Shown: positions 11,857-22,600 of the stretch, piece by piece
Numbering within the stretch: the stretch's first letter is position 1
Layout of the letters: the number at the start of each line of letters is the position of its first letter
Source of the DNA: Talinum fruticosum
Taxonomy: Eukaryota > Streptophyta > Magnoliopsida > Caryophyllales > Talinaceae
Reading direction: 5' to 3'
Assembly: GCA_021018815.1 (NCBI GenBank)
Contig: JAITYX010000003.1
Span: 3,768,501 to 3,832,500 of the forward strand
DNA length: 64,000 nucleotides
The notes under the pieces: model-generated
What the model saw: only the letters and a program-made list of their open reading frames with translations
Told to the model about the DNA's origin: nothing
Databases searched by the model: none
Position numbers and translations under genes: made by a program

Positions 11857-12180
11857 TGAACACAAATTTTGATTAATTTCTTTAATTTGTTCTTTAAGAT
11901 TATTAATTTCCATTTTTAAGTCTTGAATATTAACTACCTTTAAAATATTTGGAGTATCATATTTTTCAAATATTTTATTGATACTTAAACCTGGAGGAGT
12001 AGTCTTTAATAAATCTTCCTTTATTAGAATACCTTTGAGTTTTTCTAAATATTCTTTTCTTAATTCAGGATCTTGAATTTGTTCTATTAAATCTAATAAA
12101 AATTCTTTTTCATTTTTAGTCGTATTGATCATATTAATACATTTGTAACAAATTCTTGAAGACTCATTTCCTGAAGAATA
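11857..12180 (-). pseudogene. Coiled-coil spacer between coat protein and protease, copy 2
   Basis: The minus-strand frame from 12132 codes the same Lys/Glu/Leu-rich coiled-coil segment as 4979-5224 and 16157-16450, and is open until the LTR insertion at 11852-11856. Its close match in all three copies suggests they come from the same virus population. Confidence 0.7.
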
Positions 12181-13253
12181 ATTACTTGAATCACTATCTA
12201 ACTCATAAAGATTATTATCTTCGAGTCAAAAGATTCAGAGTTGACTGGAGTATTTTTGAGTTCGAATAATGAAATAATTTTTCTTTAAGCTCTTGATTAT
12301 CTTCACATATCTTATTTAATTTTTCTTTTTCTTGCAATTCTTTTCATAATGACCTGGTTTTCTACACTTAAAGCAAGTGGATTTATTAGTAGTTTTCTTT
12401 AAAATATTTTTCTTAGGAGTAATATTAAAAATATTTGTTTTATTATTATTAAATTGTTTCTTTTGATTCGTTCTTTTTTAACGTAGGGTCCTTAATAAGA
12501 GCAGGAACCATATTGACCCGTTGAGATATTGTGTGTAAAACTTCATTAGTATAATTATTTTGATGATAAATCTTTTAATATCATTTAACTCTAATTGAGA
12601 GTTATCTAAATCTTTTCTTTCTACTTTGAATGGGGAAGTTGGTATATGACCTTGATCCGTAGGGATCAAAATCTCTTGCAAAGGAGGAGTTATTGATACA
12701 ACAATTTCTCCATTTTTTAAAGTCTATTTTTTGCTAAGATCTATATTAGTATTAATCTCTTTAATACTATGCGGATCTGGAAGTTTATTTTCTTAAGCAA
12801 AGATGGTCCACCATGTAAAGAATAGAATATTACATCCTAATCTTTCCATTAATGAATACCATTCTTGCCTAATGAATGCTTGAGCCTTTTGATCAAAATG
12901 AGATAAAAACCATTGTTTTTTATCTCTATTTTCTATTGAATCAAAATCTCTTCTTAAATAATCTTTATCTATTGTAAAGGGTTCTGTAATAATATTAATT
13001 GAGGAGTAAGAAGGAGGTTGCATAACGGAATGAGTGGGTGAACCTATTGAAGAACTATCTTCTTCAACTGGCTCGGATATTGGTGATTTGTAATAAATCT
13101 TTGAGGAAGAAGGAATTGAATCATCTACTTGATTATCTTTTAGATAATCATAATTAGTAGTTCTTGAAGGCATGGAGAAAGAAGATCTAGGAAGATCTCT
13201 TTTCTCTGAAAGATTTGAAGAAAAGGATCTTTTATTAATAGAATTGAATCTTA
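12181..13253 (-). pseudogene. Coat protein region with CCHC knuckle, copy 2
   Basis: The minus strand carries the Ser-rich linker, capsid segment, basic tail and an intact C-X2-C-X4-H-X4-C knuckle at 12334-12375. Premature stops: TAA after the WWTIFA segment at about 12794-12796 (shared with copy 3, not copy 1), and TAG near 12727 in a SKKW context (shared with copy 1, not copy 3). The sharing pattern is a mosaic. Confidence 0.75.
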
Positions 13254-13689
13254 TTAATACTCGCCATCTGTCTCTTCAATAACTTGTTGAATATTTCTTT
13301 GAGAAAAATTCTTAGGGCGCCTAATATTTTGAATAATAAACTCTTGAGGAATTGTTATTTCATTCCACTTTAATAACTTAGGAGTAAAACTTGAAGTATT
13401 TTCCGATTCAATTTTTAATAATATTGTTTCGTCTAAAGTGGGCTTTAATAAACACTTTGGATTTAATTGAGAAGATAAAAGCTTGAAATAAACTCTATAA
13501 GTAATAGCAAAATTTCTTGATAATTCCCTAAATAATACTTTTGAATTACTTTGCATATGAATATCTAAAATTAATTTGTCCATGATCCAGGGATCATTTA
13601 GATCAACTGAAAAGTTTGGACAACCATTGAAATAAATTGGACCATTACATGTATTGGTTTGAATCATAACTAATAAAGAATCTTGATAT
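13254..13689 (-). pseudogene. Movement protein, copy 2, 5' truncated
   Basis: The minus-strand frame contains RYQDSLL and NTCNGPIYFNGCPNFS and continues toward the coat protein. It lacks the N-terminal half, because the copy ends at about 13689, where it is joined head-to-head to the start of copy 3. The first residues of the open frame upstream of RYQD are encoded by copy-3 sequence and are not part of the gene. Confidence 0.75.
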
Positions 13690-14164
13690 CGATCAATTGC
13701 CTTACTTACAATCACTTGTAATCACCTACTCCAAAACACTAAATTGTATCCAACCTCTCTCCGAGAGCTATATCCAATCCTTTTATCAATTTTCAATTAC
13801 CAATCAAAAGTAAGTTTTGATTCATTATCATCTTCTATATTTCAATTACTTTCATTTAATTGTTTTCAATCGCTTGTTTTCATCTTTTGTTTTGTAAAAT
13901 CAATTTGTTAAATTAATTTGTCACCCTGCTTCCCGCTACTCAACCACAAACAAGTACTCCGAGCTTCGTCCCCGAGTTCTAGTCCGGTCCTGTCCCCATT
14001 TGGTATCGAGCCAAGTCCTGTCTATTTTGTTGTTGCACCGTAAGGCTTAGTGTTGGTCGCCGTTGGTCAGCCCCATGTTATCCGTTGGTCAGCCGTGTGA
14101 GGTGGTCCCGGTGGTCCCGGTAGTGTGTGTGCGTAATTATCGACGGAATAGTCAAGCTTAAGCT
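13690..14164 (+). promoter_or_regulatory. Viral leader / pregenomic RNA 5' region, copy 3
   Basis: The first 174 bases (13690-13863) are repeated at 19503-19675, at the other end of the same copy, so the copy is slightly longer than one circular genome. The 5' end lies about 25-30 bases downstream of the position matching the TATA box at 19468, close to the expected start of pregenomic RNA. The rest is a non-coding leader containing the tRNA primer site and ending at the MP ATG at 14165. Confidence 0.65.
14001..14013 (+). other. tRNA-Met primer binding site of the virus, copy 3
   Basis: TGGTATCGAGCCA matches the caulimovirid minus-strand primer site (TGGTATCAGAGCC type) except for one missing A. 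It lies about 164 bases upstream of the MP ATG, the expected position in the leader of the pregenomic RNA. Confidence 0.75.
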
Positions 14165-14950
14165 ATGATGACCTCTTGGTTACGAGATCATCTAGGTTTA
14201 GGAAGTAGCAAGAGTACTAATGTGGTCAATAGCGAGAAGTTAGCTGCCAAGTTGATTTCTCAAATTGGTCTATTCCAAAACAGAAGATTGAAACCATCTA
14301 TCAAATAGGCAAGTTTGATTTCAATACTGCTTTTCAATTAAAGATCATGAAGAAACCTTCGACTTAGATTAAGAGTTTCAAATTATTAAATTATTATCCA
14401 ATATTTCTATCAACAAATATAAAGAAAAATATAGATATATTCATTTTGGTATGATTCAAATAGTACTCAAGCCATTAACAAGACTAGGATTAGACTGTCC
14501 TATATTCATGGCATTAAGAGACAATAGATTAATTAGATATCAAGATTCTTTATTAGCTATGATTCAAACCAATACATGTAATGGTCCAATTTATTTCAAT
14601 GGTTGTCCAAATTTCTCAAGTAGATCTAAATGATCCCTGGATCATGGACACATTAATTTTAGATATTCATATGCAAAATGACTCAAAAGTATTATTTAGG
14701 GAATTATCATTGGGTTTGTCATTACCCCTTGCATTGGCTCTACATGCCTCACCCCGACACAGGGTGTGATCAAGAAACTTCACTATTACTTATAGAGTTT
14801 ATTTCAAATTATTATCTTTTCAATTAAATCCAAAGTGCTTATTAAAGCCATCTTTAGATGAAACAATATTATTAAAAATTGAATCAGATAATACTTCAAG
14901 CGTTACTCCTAAATTATTAAAGTGGAATGAAATTACTATTCCTCAAGAAT
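14165..14950 (+). pseudogene. Movement protein, copy 3
   Basis: The frame opens at ATG 14165 with MMTSWLRDHLGLGSSKS, the only copy in which the N-terminus is present. A one-base deletion near 14204 (compared with 3110) shifts the frame soon after. Conserved segments KPLTRLGLDCPIFMALRD and RYQDSLLAMIQTNTC follow at 14460-14580. A further one-base shift near 14615 and a 63-bp insertion at 14709-14771 interrupt it. Confidence 0.75.
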
Positions 14951-16060
14951 TTATTATTCAAAATATTAAGCCTCCTAGGAATATTGCTCAAAAGAATATT
15001 CAACAAGTTATTGAAGAGCTCGACGGCAGAGTATTAATAAGATTTAATTCTATAAATGAAAGATCTTTTTCTTCAAGACTTTCGGAGAAAAGAGATCTTC
15101 CCGATTTTCCTTCTCTATGCCTCCAAGATCTACTAATTATGATTATTTAAAAGATAATCAAGTAGAAGAATCCCCTTCTTCCTCAAAGATTTATTATAAA
15201 TCTCCAATAGCGAGAACCGATTGATGAAACTAGTTCATCAATAGGTTCCCTACTCATTCAATCATGCAACCTCCTTCTTATTCCTCTATTAATGTTATAT
15301 CAAGACCCTTCGAAATTAATAAAGATTATTTAAGAAAAGATTTTGATTCAATAGAAAATAGAGATAAAAAACAATGGTTTTTATCTCATTTTGATCTCAA
15401 AGCTCAAGCACTTATTAGGCAAGAATGGTATTCACTAATGGAAAGATTAGGATGTAATATTCTATTCTTTACATGGTGGACCATCTTTGCTTAAGAAAAT
15501 AAACTTCCAGATCCGCATGGTATTAAAGAGATTAATACTAATATTAATCTTAGTAAAAATGGACTTTAAAAAATGGAGAAATTGTTGTATCAATAACTCC
15601 TCCTTTGCAAGAGATTTTGATCCCTACGGATCAAGGTCATATTCCAGCCTCTCCTTTCAAAATAGAAAGAAATAATTCAGAAAATTCTCAAGTAGAGTTA
15701 AATGATATTAAAAAATTTATCATCAAAATAATTATACTAATGAAATATTACATACAGTCTCTTAACAGGTCAATATGGTTCCTGCTCAAATTAAGGACCC
15801 TTCGTTAAAAAAGAACGAATCAAAAGAAACAATTTAATAATAATAAAACAAATATTTTTAATATTACTTCTACGAAAAATATTTTAAAGAAAACTACTAA
15901 TAAATCCACTTGCTTCAAGTGTAGAAAACTAGGTCATTATGCAAAGAATTGCAAGAAAAAGAAAAATTAAATAAGATAGATAATCAAGAAATAAAAGAAA
16001 AATTATTTCTTTATTCGAACTCAAAGATACTCCAAGTAAATTCGGATAATTCATCCTCTC
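14951..16060 (+). pseudogene. Coat protein region with CCHC knuckle, copy 3
   Basis: Same domain as in the other copies, with a Ser/Pro linker, a capsid segment containing WYSLMERLGCNILFF, a basic tail and an intact CCHC knuckle at 15911-15952. A TAA stop follows WWTIFA at 15492-15494. Another stop (CTT TAA CAG, near 15763) and frameshifts follow. No full-length product is possible. Confidence 0.75.
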
Positions 16061-16960
16061 GATTCTGAAGATAATAATCTTTATGAATTAGAAAGTGATT
16101 CAAGTAATTATTCTTCAGGAAATGAATCTTCAAGAATTTGTTATAAATGTATCAATATGATGAATACCACTAAAAATGAAAAAGAATTTTTATTAGACTT
16201 AATTGAACAAATTCAAGATCCTGAATTAAGAAAAGAATATTTAGAAAAACTCAAAGGTATTTTAATTAAAGAAGATTTATTAAAAACTTCTCCTCCAGGT
16301 TTAAGTATCAATAAAATATTTGAAAAATATGATACTCCAAATATTTTAAAAGTCGTTAATATTCAAGATTTGAAAATGGAAATAAATAATCTTAAAGAAC
16401 AAATTAAAGAAATTAATCAAAACTTATGTTCACTTCAAACTAAAGATTTAGAGTTAGAAACAAGACTATCATTAATAGAAAACAAAACAAGTAGTCCAAT
16501 TATTAATGAAGATATTCCAAGCTCTTCTAACCAGACAATTTATTTCAACAATTAATCATATAAATTATAAAAAATGGTATATTCATATTACTTTAAAAAT
16601 TAATGATGACTTTGAATTTAATACAATTGCTCCGCTAGATAGCGGTGCGGATCAAAATTGTATTAAAGAAGGTCTAATTCTATCTATATATTATGAAAAG
16701 ACTAAAGAAAGACTCCATAGTGCCAATGGAATAGTGTTACAAATTCAATACAAATTATCAAATGCTTATATTTGTAACCAAGGTTATTGTTTTAAAAATA
16801 CTTTTATCCTTGTAAAAGACATAGGTCAAGAAGTCATTTTAGGTACTCCTTTTATTACTCAAATATATCCTTTCAATGTTGATCAAATTGGTATACATAC
16901 AGAAATTTTAGGAAAAATTATTTCTTTCAAATTTATCTCTCCTATTCGTGCAAAAGATCT
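16061..16960 (+). pseudogene. Coiled-coil spacer and aspartic protease, copy 3
   Basis: The coiled-coil segment is open from 16157 to about 16540. The protease follows in the next frame with a canonical LDSGAD active site at 16635-16652 and GQEVILGTPF near 16830-16860. It is the best-preserved protease of the three. The open frame 16506-17276 runs on into the RT N-terminal region, showing PR and RT were one polyprotein. Confidence 0.75.
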
Positions 16961-18530
16961 ATCTTTACTCCAAGAGTCTACTATAATTAAACAAATAAAT
17001 TTTATTGATAGAAAAAAGCAGCAAGTTAGTTTCCTTCAAAAAGAAATTACTTATAAACGAATTGAAGAAAGATTACAACAATCTTCTATCCAAAACAAAA
17101 TTAAAGAATTGCAAAGTATATTCCATAAAGAAGTGTGTTCTAATCTTCCCAATGCTTTTTGGCAAAGAAAAAGGCATGTTGTCAAGCTTCCTTATGAAAA
17201 GGATTTTTCGGAAAGTAAAATTCCTACTAAAGCTCGACCTATTCAAATGAACAAAGAACTTTTAGAATTTCAGTAAAAGGAAATTCAATCACTTTTAGAT
17301 AAAAATTTAATAAGGCCTTCTAAGTCTCCTTGGAGCTGTGCGAGCTTTCTATGTCAATAATCAAGCGGAAAAGGAACGTGGAGTTCCTCGCTTAGTTATT
17401 AATTATAAACCGTTAAATAAAGTTTTACAATGGATTAGATATCCTATTCCTAATAAACGCGATCTACTCAATAGACTTTATGAAGCAAAAATATTTTCAA
17501 AATTTGACATGAAAAGTGGTTTTTGGCAAGTTCAAATTGTCGATCAAGATTGTTATAAAGCTGCTTTACCGTCCCTTTCGGGCATTATGAATGGAACGTA
17601 ATGCCTTTTGGTTTAAAGAATGCTCCTTCAGAATTTCAACATATTATGAATGATATTTTTAATCCTTATACTCAATTTACAATAGTCTATATTGATGATG
17701 TTCTAGTCCACTCAAATAGTATTGAGCAACATTTCAAACATCTCGCAAACTTTTTACATATAATCAAGAAAAATGGTTTAGTTGTTTTTGCACCTAAAAT
17801 TAAACTATTCCAAACTAAAATAAGATTTTTAGGACATGATATTTATCAAAGAACTATTAAACCAATTACTAGGGCAATTGAATTTGTAGATAAATTTCCG
17901 GACTAATTAAAAAATAAAACACAACTACAAAGGTTTTTAGGATGTCTTAATTATGTGGCCGATTTTTTCCAAAGCTAAGGCAAATCGTCAGCCCCTTTAC
18001 GGAAGATTACGCAAAAACCCACCACTATGGTCAGATGAACATACTCAAGTAGTACGCCTTCTAAAACAGAAAGTTAAATCTTTACCATGTCTAGGTATTC
18101 CACATCCGGATGCATTCATGATAGTTGAAACAGACGCATCCGAATTAGGATATGGCGGTATATTAAAACAAAAAATGTCTACAACTTCCAAACAGACTCA
18201 ATTAGTTAGTTACCATTCGAGAATCTGGAATCAAACTAAAAAAATTATTCAACTATTAAAAAGGAAGTTTTATCAATTGTTTTATGCATTTCAAAATTTC
18301 AAGATGATTTATTTAATAAAAAATTCCTTCTTCGCATTGATTGTAAATCAGCAAAAGAAATTATTACTAAAGATGTTCAAAATCTTGTTTCCAAACAAAT
18401 ATTTGCTCGTTGGCAAGCAATTTTATCTTGTTTTGATTTTGATATAGAATTTATTAAAGGAGAAAATAATTCTCTACCCGATTTTTTAACAAGAGAATTC
18501 CTTCAAGGCTCTTCCAATTCTCAAGAATAA
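16961..18530 (+). pseudogene. Reverse transcriptase-RNase H, copy 3
   Basis: Motifs in order: RYPIPNKRDLLNRLYEAK near 17440-17490, KFDMKSGFWQVQI near 17500-17540, MPFGLKNAPSEFQHIM at 17601-17648, and YIDD at 17688-17699. RNase H is at 18120-18530, with VETDASELGYGGIL and a second segment IDCKSAKEI. It ends at TAA 18528-18530. Breaks: a stop near 17274, frameshifts near 17340 and 17580, and a stop at 17906. The polymerase core here is more readable than in copy 1. It is still not a functional gene. Confidence 0.8.
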
Positions 18531-18559
18531 TTTAGCCGACTTCATTTTCACACCTTATT

Positions 18560-18940
18560 CCATATAAAATTTGGATTCCCTTGGATCCTTTGTTGGTCCT
18601 TTTCAATAACTTAATATTACAAGCCTCCAACATCTTACTCATTGATTCGTGAATTCACGATCAAATGGTAGGACAGATTTAATGTAAAAGCTGCCTTAGG
18701 GATTAAGACAGACTCCGCCAACTCAACTAGCACCTCCTACTCCACAAAAGAAAGAAGCCGACTCAAAAGGCAAAGAAAAGATTCAAGACGAAGAAATTCA
18801 ACTACTCAAGAAGGAGATTATGCTACTCAAGAAGCAACATCAACAATTACTTCTCAAGGAACCAAGTATTGAATCCGATGAAGACATTCAATCCGATTAT
18901 GATCCTTTTGAAGGGCCATGTGCCCGAGGATCCATATGAT
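18560..18940 (+). pseudogene. Short 3' ORF remnant after RNase H, copy 3
   Basis: Begins with KFGFPWILCWSF and contains an IREFTIKW segment (the second Trp codon is a stop here) and a Lys/Glu-rich tail. It is homologous to 7421-7697. Only about 40 bases separate it from the RNase H stop, leaving no room for the block found in copy 2 at 7698-8400. Confidence 0.6.
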
Positions 18941-19502
18941 ATTTAGCCCATAATGGGTATTCAAAAAAAAAAAAACTTAATATTTTTTCTAACGTTTTTA
19001 TGCGGGTTTTTCAAAATTTTACTTCGATGAAATTTCTTATTTCACCTCTCAAAATGCCCCGGGAAGGAAGTGGATGTTACTATTCACTTACTTGTTCGGA
19101 GACACTATTCCGGATCACGATTGTTAATGTGATAATCAAAAGATGGACGTAATTATGCAAGACCATTTTGTCAAGCGAGCCATTTCAAGTTAGGAATAGT
19201 AAAAATCCATGTGATATTTTTATAATGGGTTTTACTATTCATCAATCAAAATACTATTCACTCAAAGTTTTTGTCGAAGAATCTTTACTACTATTCAAGC
19301 TTTCTACCTGGCAAGAAGCTGTTCAAGATAAGATGATTCATACTTTTGGTCTAATCAAGATTGCTCCAATAATTCAATAATGTCGGAAGATATTTTCAAG
19401 ATCAAGATTCCATCTCAATCAAGACTCTCACTAGTCCAAGTGTTCGACATTTATTCATTATTGTAATTTATAAATAGATACTCATTTGTTTAGCGGAAGG
19501 CA
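18941..19502 (+). promoter_or_regulatory. Viral intergenic region with TATA box
   Basis: Non-coding stretch between the last viral ORF and the terminal repeat. A TATA box TTATAAATAG lies at 19468-19477, about 30 bases before the sequence that begins the copy at 13690. This fits a pregenomic RNA promoter. I see no convincing AATAAA polyadenylation signal. Confidence 0.6.
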
Positions 19503-19675
19503 TCGATCAATTGCCTTGCTTACAATCACTTGTAATCACCTACTCCCAAACACTAATTGTATCCAACCTCTCTCCGAGAGCTATATCCAATCCTTGTATC
19601 AATTTTCAATTACCAATCAAAAGTAAGTTTTGATTCATTATCATCTTCTATATTTCAATTACTTTCATTTAATTA
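19503..19675 (+). repeat. Terminal redundancy of viral copy 3
   Basis: Near-identical to 13690-13863, differing by a few bases, and in the same orientation. It shows copy 3 spans one full circular genome (about 5.8 kb) plus about 173 bases. Confidence 0.8.
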
Positions 19676-19694
19676 TATATATATATATATATAT
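19675..19694. repeat. (AT)n microsatellite at viral border
   Basis: Ten AT units exactly where the viral homology ends. Endogenous caulimovirids are known to lie in or beside TA-rich dinucleotide tracts. Confidence 0.9.
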
Positions 19695-22600
19695 CATACA
19701 ACATTGCTTCGTGGAACGTACGCGTCCAATATGTATAAGCAAATTGAATTAACCCATTTGCCCTGTATACGGAGCTGGAATAACAGGTCAGTACAGTCGT
19801 CTTTGTTTAATCACTGATGGCTCATGGTGGCATATCTCCAGTTCTATTGTGATGCTGTAGGTCTTTTTGCCGGCCTTTCTTCACCGGTTGCTCATCCCCA
19901 ATCAATTTTTCAATTTTAGTCTCTCAAATTTCCTTGTTAGCTCCGATTCCTCCTTGTGGGGCTCCGAGTTTAGTTCGAATTCCCGAAATTCTCACCATTT
20001 CAGAACTTCTCTCCTGCCCTTTCTCCCAGTGTTATACCAAAAATGGGTCCTCTTCTTGGTTCTCCAAGGATTTCTCCGGTAATACAAGCAACTAAAATAA
20101 GTTGGGTTGAGGTGAAATCGTCGGTGAGGTATTTTTCTCTCGCTTGGCTTCTTCGGATCCCTGTGTATTTACAGAAAATTTATTCGATTTAGACTTGAAA
20201 ATTGTAACTTCAGTAATGCCCTTTTGAATGTAATGCTGTTTGTATGCGTCGAAGTGCAACTTCGCTTGAACTTGGAGTGAAAGATGTTTCTGGTTTTGGC
20301 CTCAAGCTTGGATGTAATTAGTTCCTACATAGCGTAAACGGAATATAATTATAGGTAGGAAATGAGCATGCTTGAAAAGAGTTAAGAACAATAGGAAATT
20401 GAGGGAGCTAGAGTTAACCGGAGCAAACTATTGGAGGTTCGTATAAGAAAGTTCTAACTGTTCTAACGACCACCTATCGAGAACAACACCAGGAACTCAG
20501 GAAGCAACCGTCATAACTTTTGATCCCAAAAAAAAACCCATCAGAATTGGCAGTATCCTTGTAGGCTAAAATATGGTAGTTTAAAATTAAGGAGCTCCAT
20601 TTTTAAGCTTCCTGCTGTTTATCAGAGTTGAGTGGTTTGATCTTGCTTGATGTTCGATCTGGTGGTTAATGCTTGGCCTGGAGGATGAGAAGATTCAACT
20701 CCAATGTAGTTTCCTCTATGTGACAAAGGAGTTTCTTTGTGTATTGAGCTTGACAGTTAAGTATAAAGGTGTAGCAACTATCCTCACATTTGAGGCATCA
20801 GTTTTCTTTGGGCTGTATTAACTACTTGGAACCTTAATGCATTGGAAACGAAGGAAATAATTTGATGGACCAAGATGTTTGACCGTGAATAATCCATTAA
20901 GGAAGGCCTTGAGAACTTGGTTTTGCCCTCATGATTCTTAGATTTGGAGTATGTCACTATGTCATCAGCATAAACATATTCAATAGCGACGATTTCTTTC
21001 CTTTTGAAGGGGGACAAAAAGAAAAAAACAGAGTCATTTTCTGGGTGATATTATTACCTCAAATGTAGCTATAACTCCGCAATCCAACTAGTTGGATGGT
21101 TAGATGGACTAGTCGTCCAACAATCTAGCCTTTAGGCTATTGTCCTTAGTAGGGCTAAAAGACTGGCCCTTCAGAATGTTTTCTCACTTGGAGTTGGAAA
21201 GGGAAAGCATGTGTTCTTGTTGTAGACTTACCTTGTTAATTGTGAACTTTTTGCCCCCAAATTCTCACCAATGTGGGTTAGGATTTGTTACAGTTGCACA
21301 TCTGAATGCTTTGAGTATCCCTGCCTTGAATTTTGCTCTATACTGAACAATGCCACAAGGACGCGTTTACTTGAAAACTAGAAAGAGTGTAAATACTCTT
21401 AAGAGCAGGCTGCATGCAAACTTCTCCATGATTCTTTGTGAAATAATGCATTGTTCGCACGTCTGTATGCTTAGGTGAACTCTTTTTCAAGACAATGGCG
21501 ATTATGGCCCTCACTGACTACCAGGAGAGAGCTCCAGGTTTGTCTAACTTTATCTGGGTGTTAGTGTGGTTACTATCTCACCACCTTTGCACATTTGGAG
21601 AAGTATTGTGCTGTACTTGATATACCTCTTTGCATGCTATTATTCTTTTTCAAATGGGCAATTCTACAATGCCCCAAGTTTCATTGGTCCATAAAGCTTA
21701 GATTCTTTCGCCACCATAGCATATGAAATAGGTTCCTGGCTTAAATAAGAAACTGAAATAGTTGCTGGTGATCCATTGGATTAAGCAGATGTGCCTGGAG
21801 CCTGGAACTGACTGTCAGCCGGGTGTGGATGCTGATTATGCAATGCATTAAGGCAGGTAGGCTAAGTATGTTCCACGGTGAAACTCCTCGGCAATTAAGC
21901 TAATTGATAAACTTTGTTGTGTTGCCTGTACCCTTTTGTACTGCAGGGTGGTTTCTGCTGTTCGAAGATTTATCTGGCTGTTTTGCAAATCGGTCTGATG
22001 AAATAACTTGTCTAATAGGATATGATTTGTTGTTAGTACTGAAAAAGGTATCAGATCATGATGTGCAATTGAGAGAAACAGGCATAGTAGCTGTCTGATG
22101 GTTGTGAAGCAAAAGGAACGATGGTTTGATTGAGAACTGCATCTCTGGAAGTACAATCTGCTTGTTTTCTGAGTTTAAGTCCTTGGAAGCTTTCTTAACA
22201 TATGAAAACAAGTGAAAGAACGCAATGCTAGCGTTTTATCTGTCTTTTGAGGATGGAGATGTGACATTGGCATTGATCAGACCTAAGACTGTGTTGTGTT
22301 AAGGGGAACACCAAAAAGTCAGCTCATAAAGTGCCTTGTTATTGAGGAAATTTATGGGGAAATTAGAGGTCAGATCCATCCCTGTGAGTACACACTTCCA
22401 AATTCCACCAATGTTGGCCAGGTTGTGTGGATTGGAATTTGGTATGGAGGAGGTACTTTTGTGTTCTTTCCAATTGTTCATTCTGATGTGTTATGTTTGT
22501 GAAGGATGTCTTCATGATCATCTAAGTGAAAATAGCGTCATGGCTTAAGGCGAGTTGAGGGAACTATCACTTCTATTTCTGTTGAATTTGTTGTGAAGTT

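Larger units (their letters stand above)
3079..19675. mobile_element. Array of three integrated caulimovirid copies, orientation +/-/+
   Basis: Three copies of an endogenous pararetrovirus lie head to tail in alternating orientation: plus 3079-7697, minus 7698-13689 (interrupted by a solo LTR), plus 13690-19675. All share MP and CP text with a CCHC knuckle. The plus copies carry a retropepsin, a YIDD reverse transcriptase and an RNase H; the minus copy does not keep RT/RH. No LTRs, integrase or target duplications are seen, as expected for Caulimoviridae, which integrate passively. The domain order and short genome (about 5.8 kb between repeated ends) fit florendovirus/petuvirus-like members; the genus call is inference. 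All copies carry many stops and frameshifts. Confidence 0.85.

Noticed and set aside
13690..19675. Copy 3 as an active, infectious virus
   Set aside because: Numerous stops and frameshifts in MP, CP and RT, plus a 63-bp insertion; it is a decayed genomic fossil.
20043..20126. MGPLLGSPRISP frame as first exon of the mTERF gene
   Set aside because: Possible splice donors are phase 0 but the acceptor at 25611 requires phase 1; no likeness to known N-termini.
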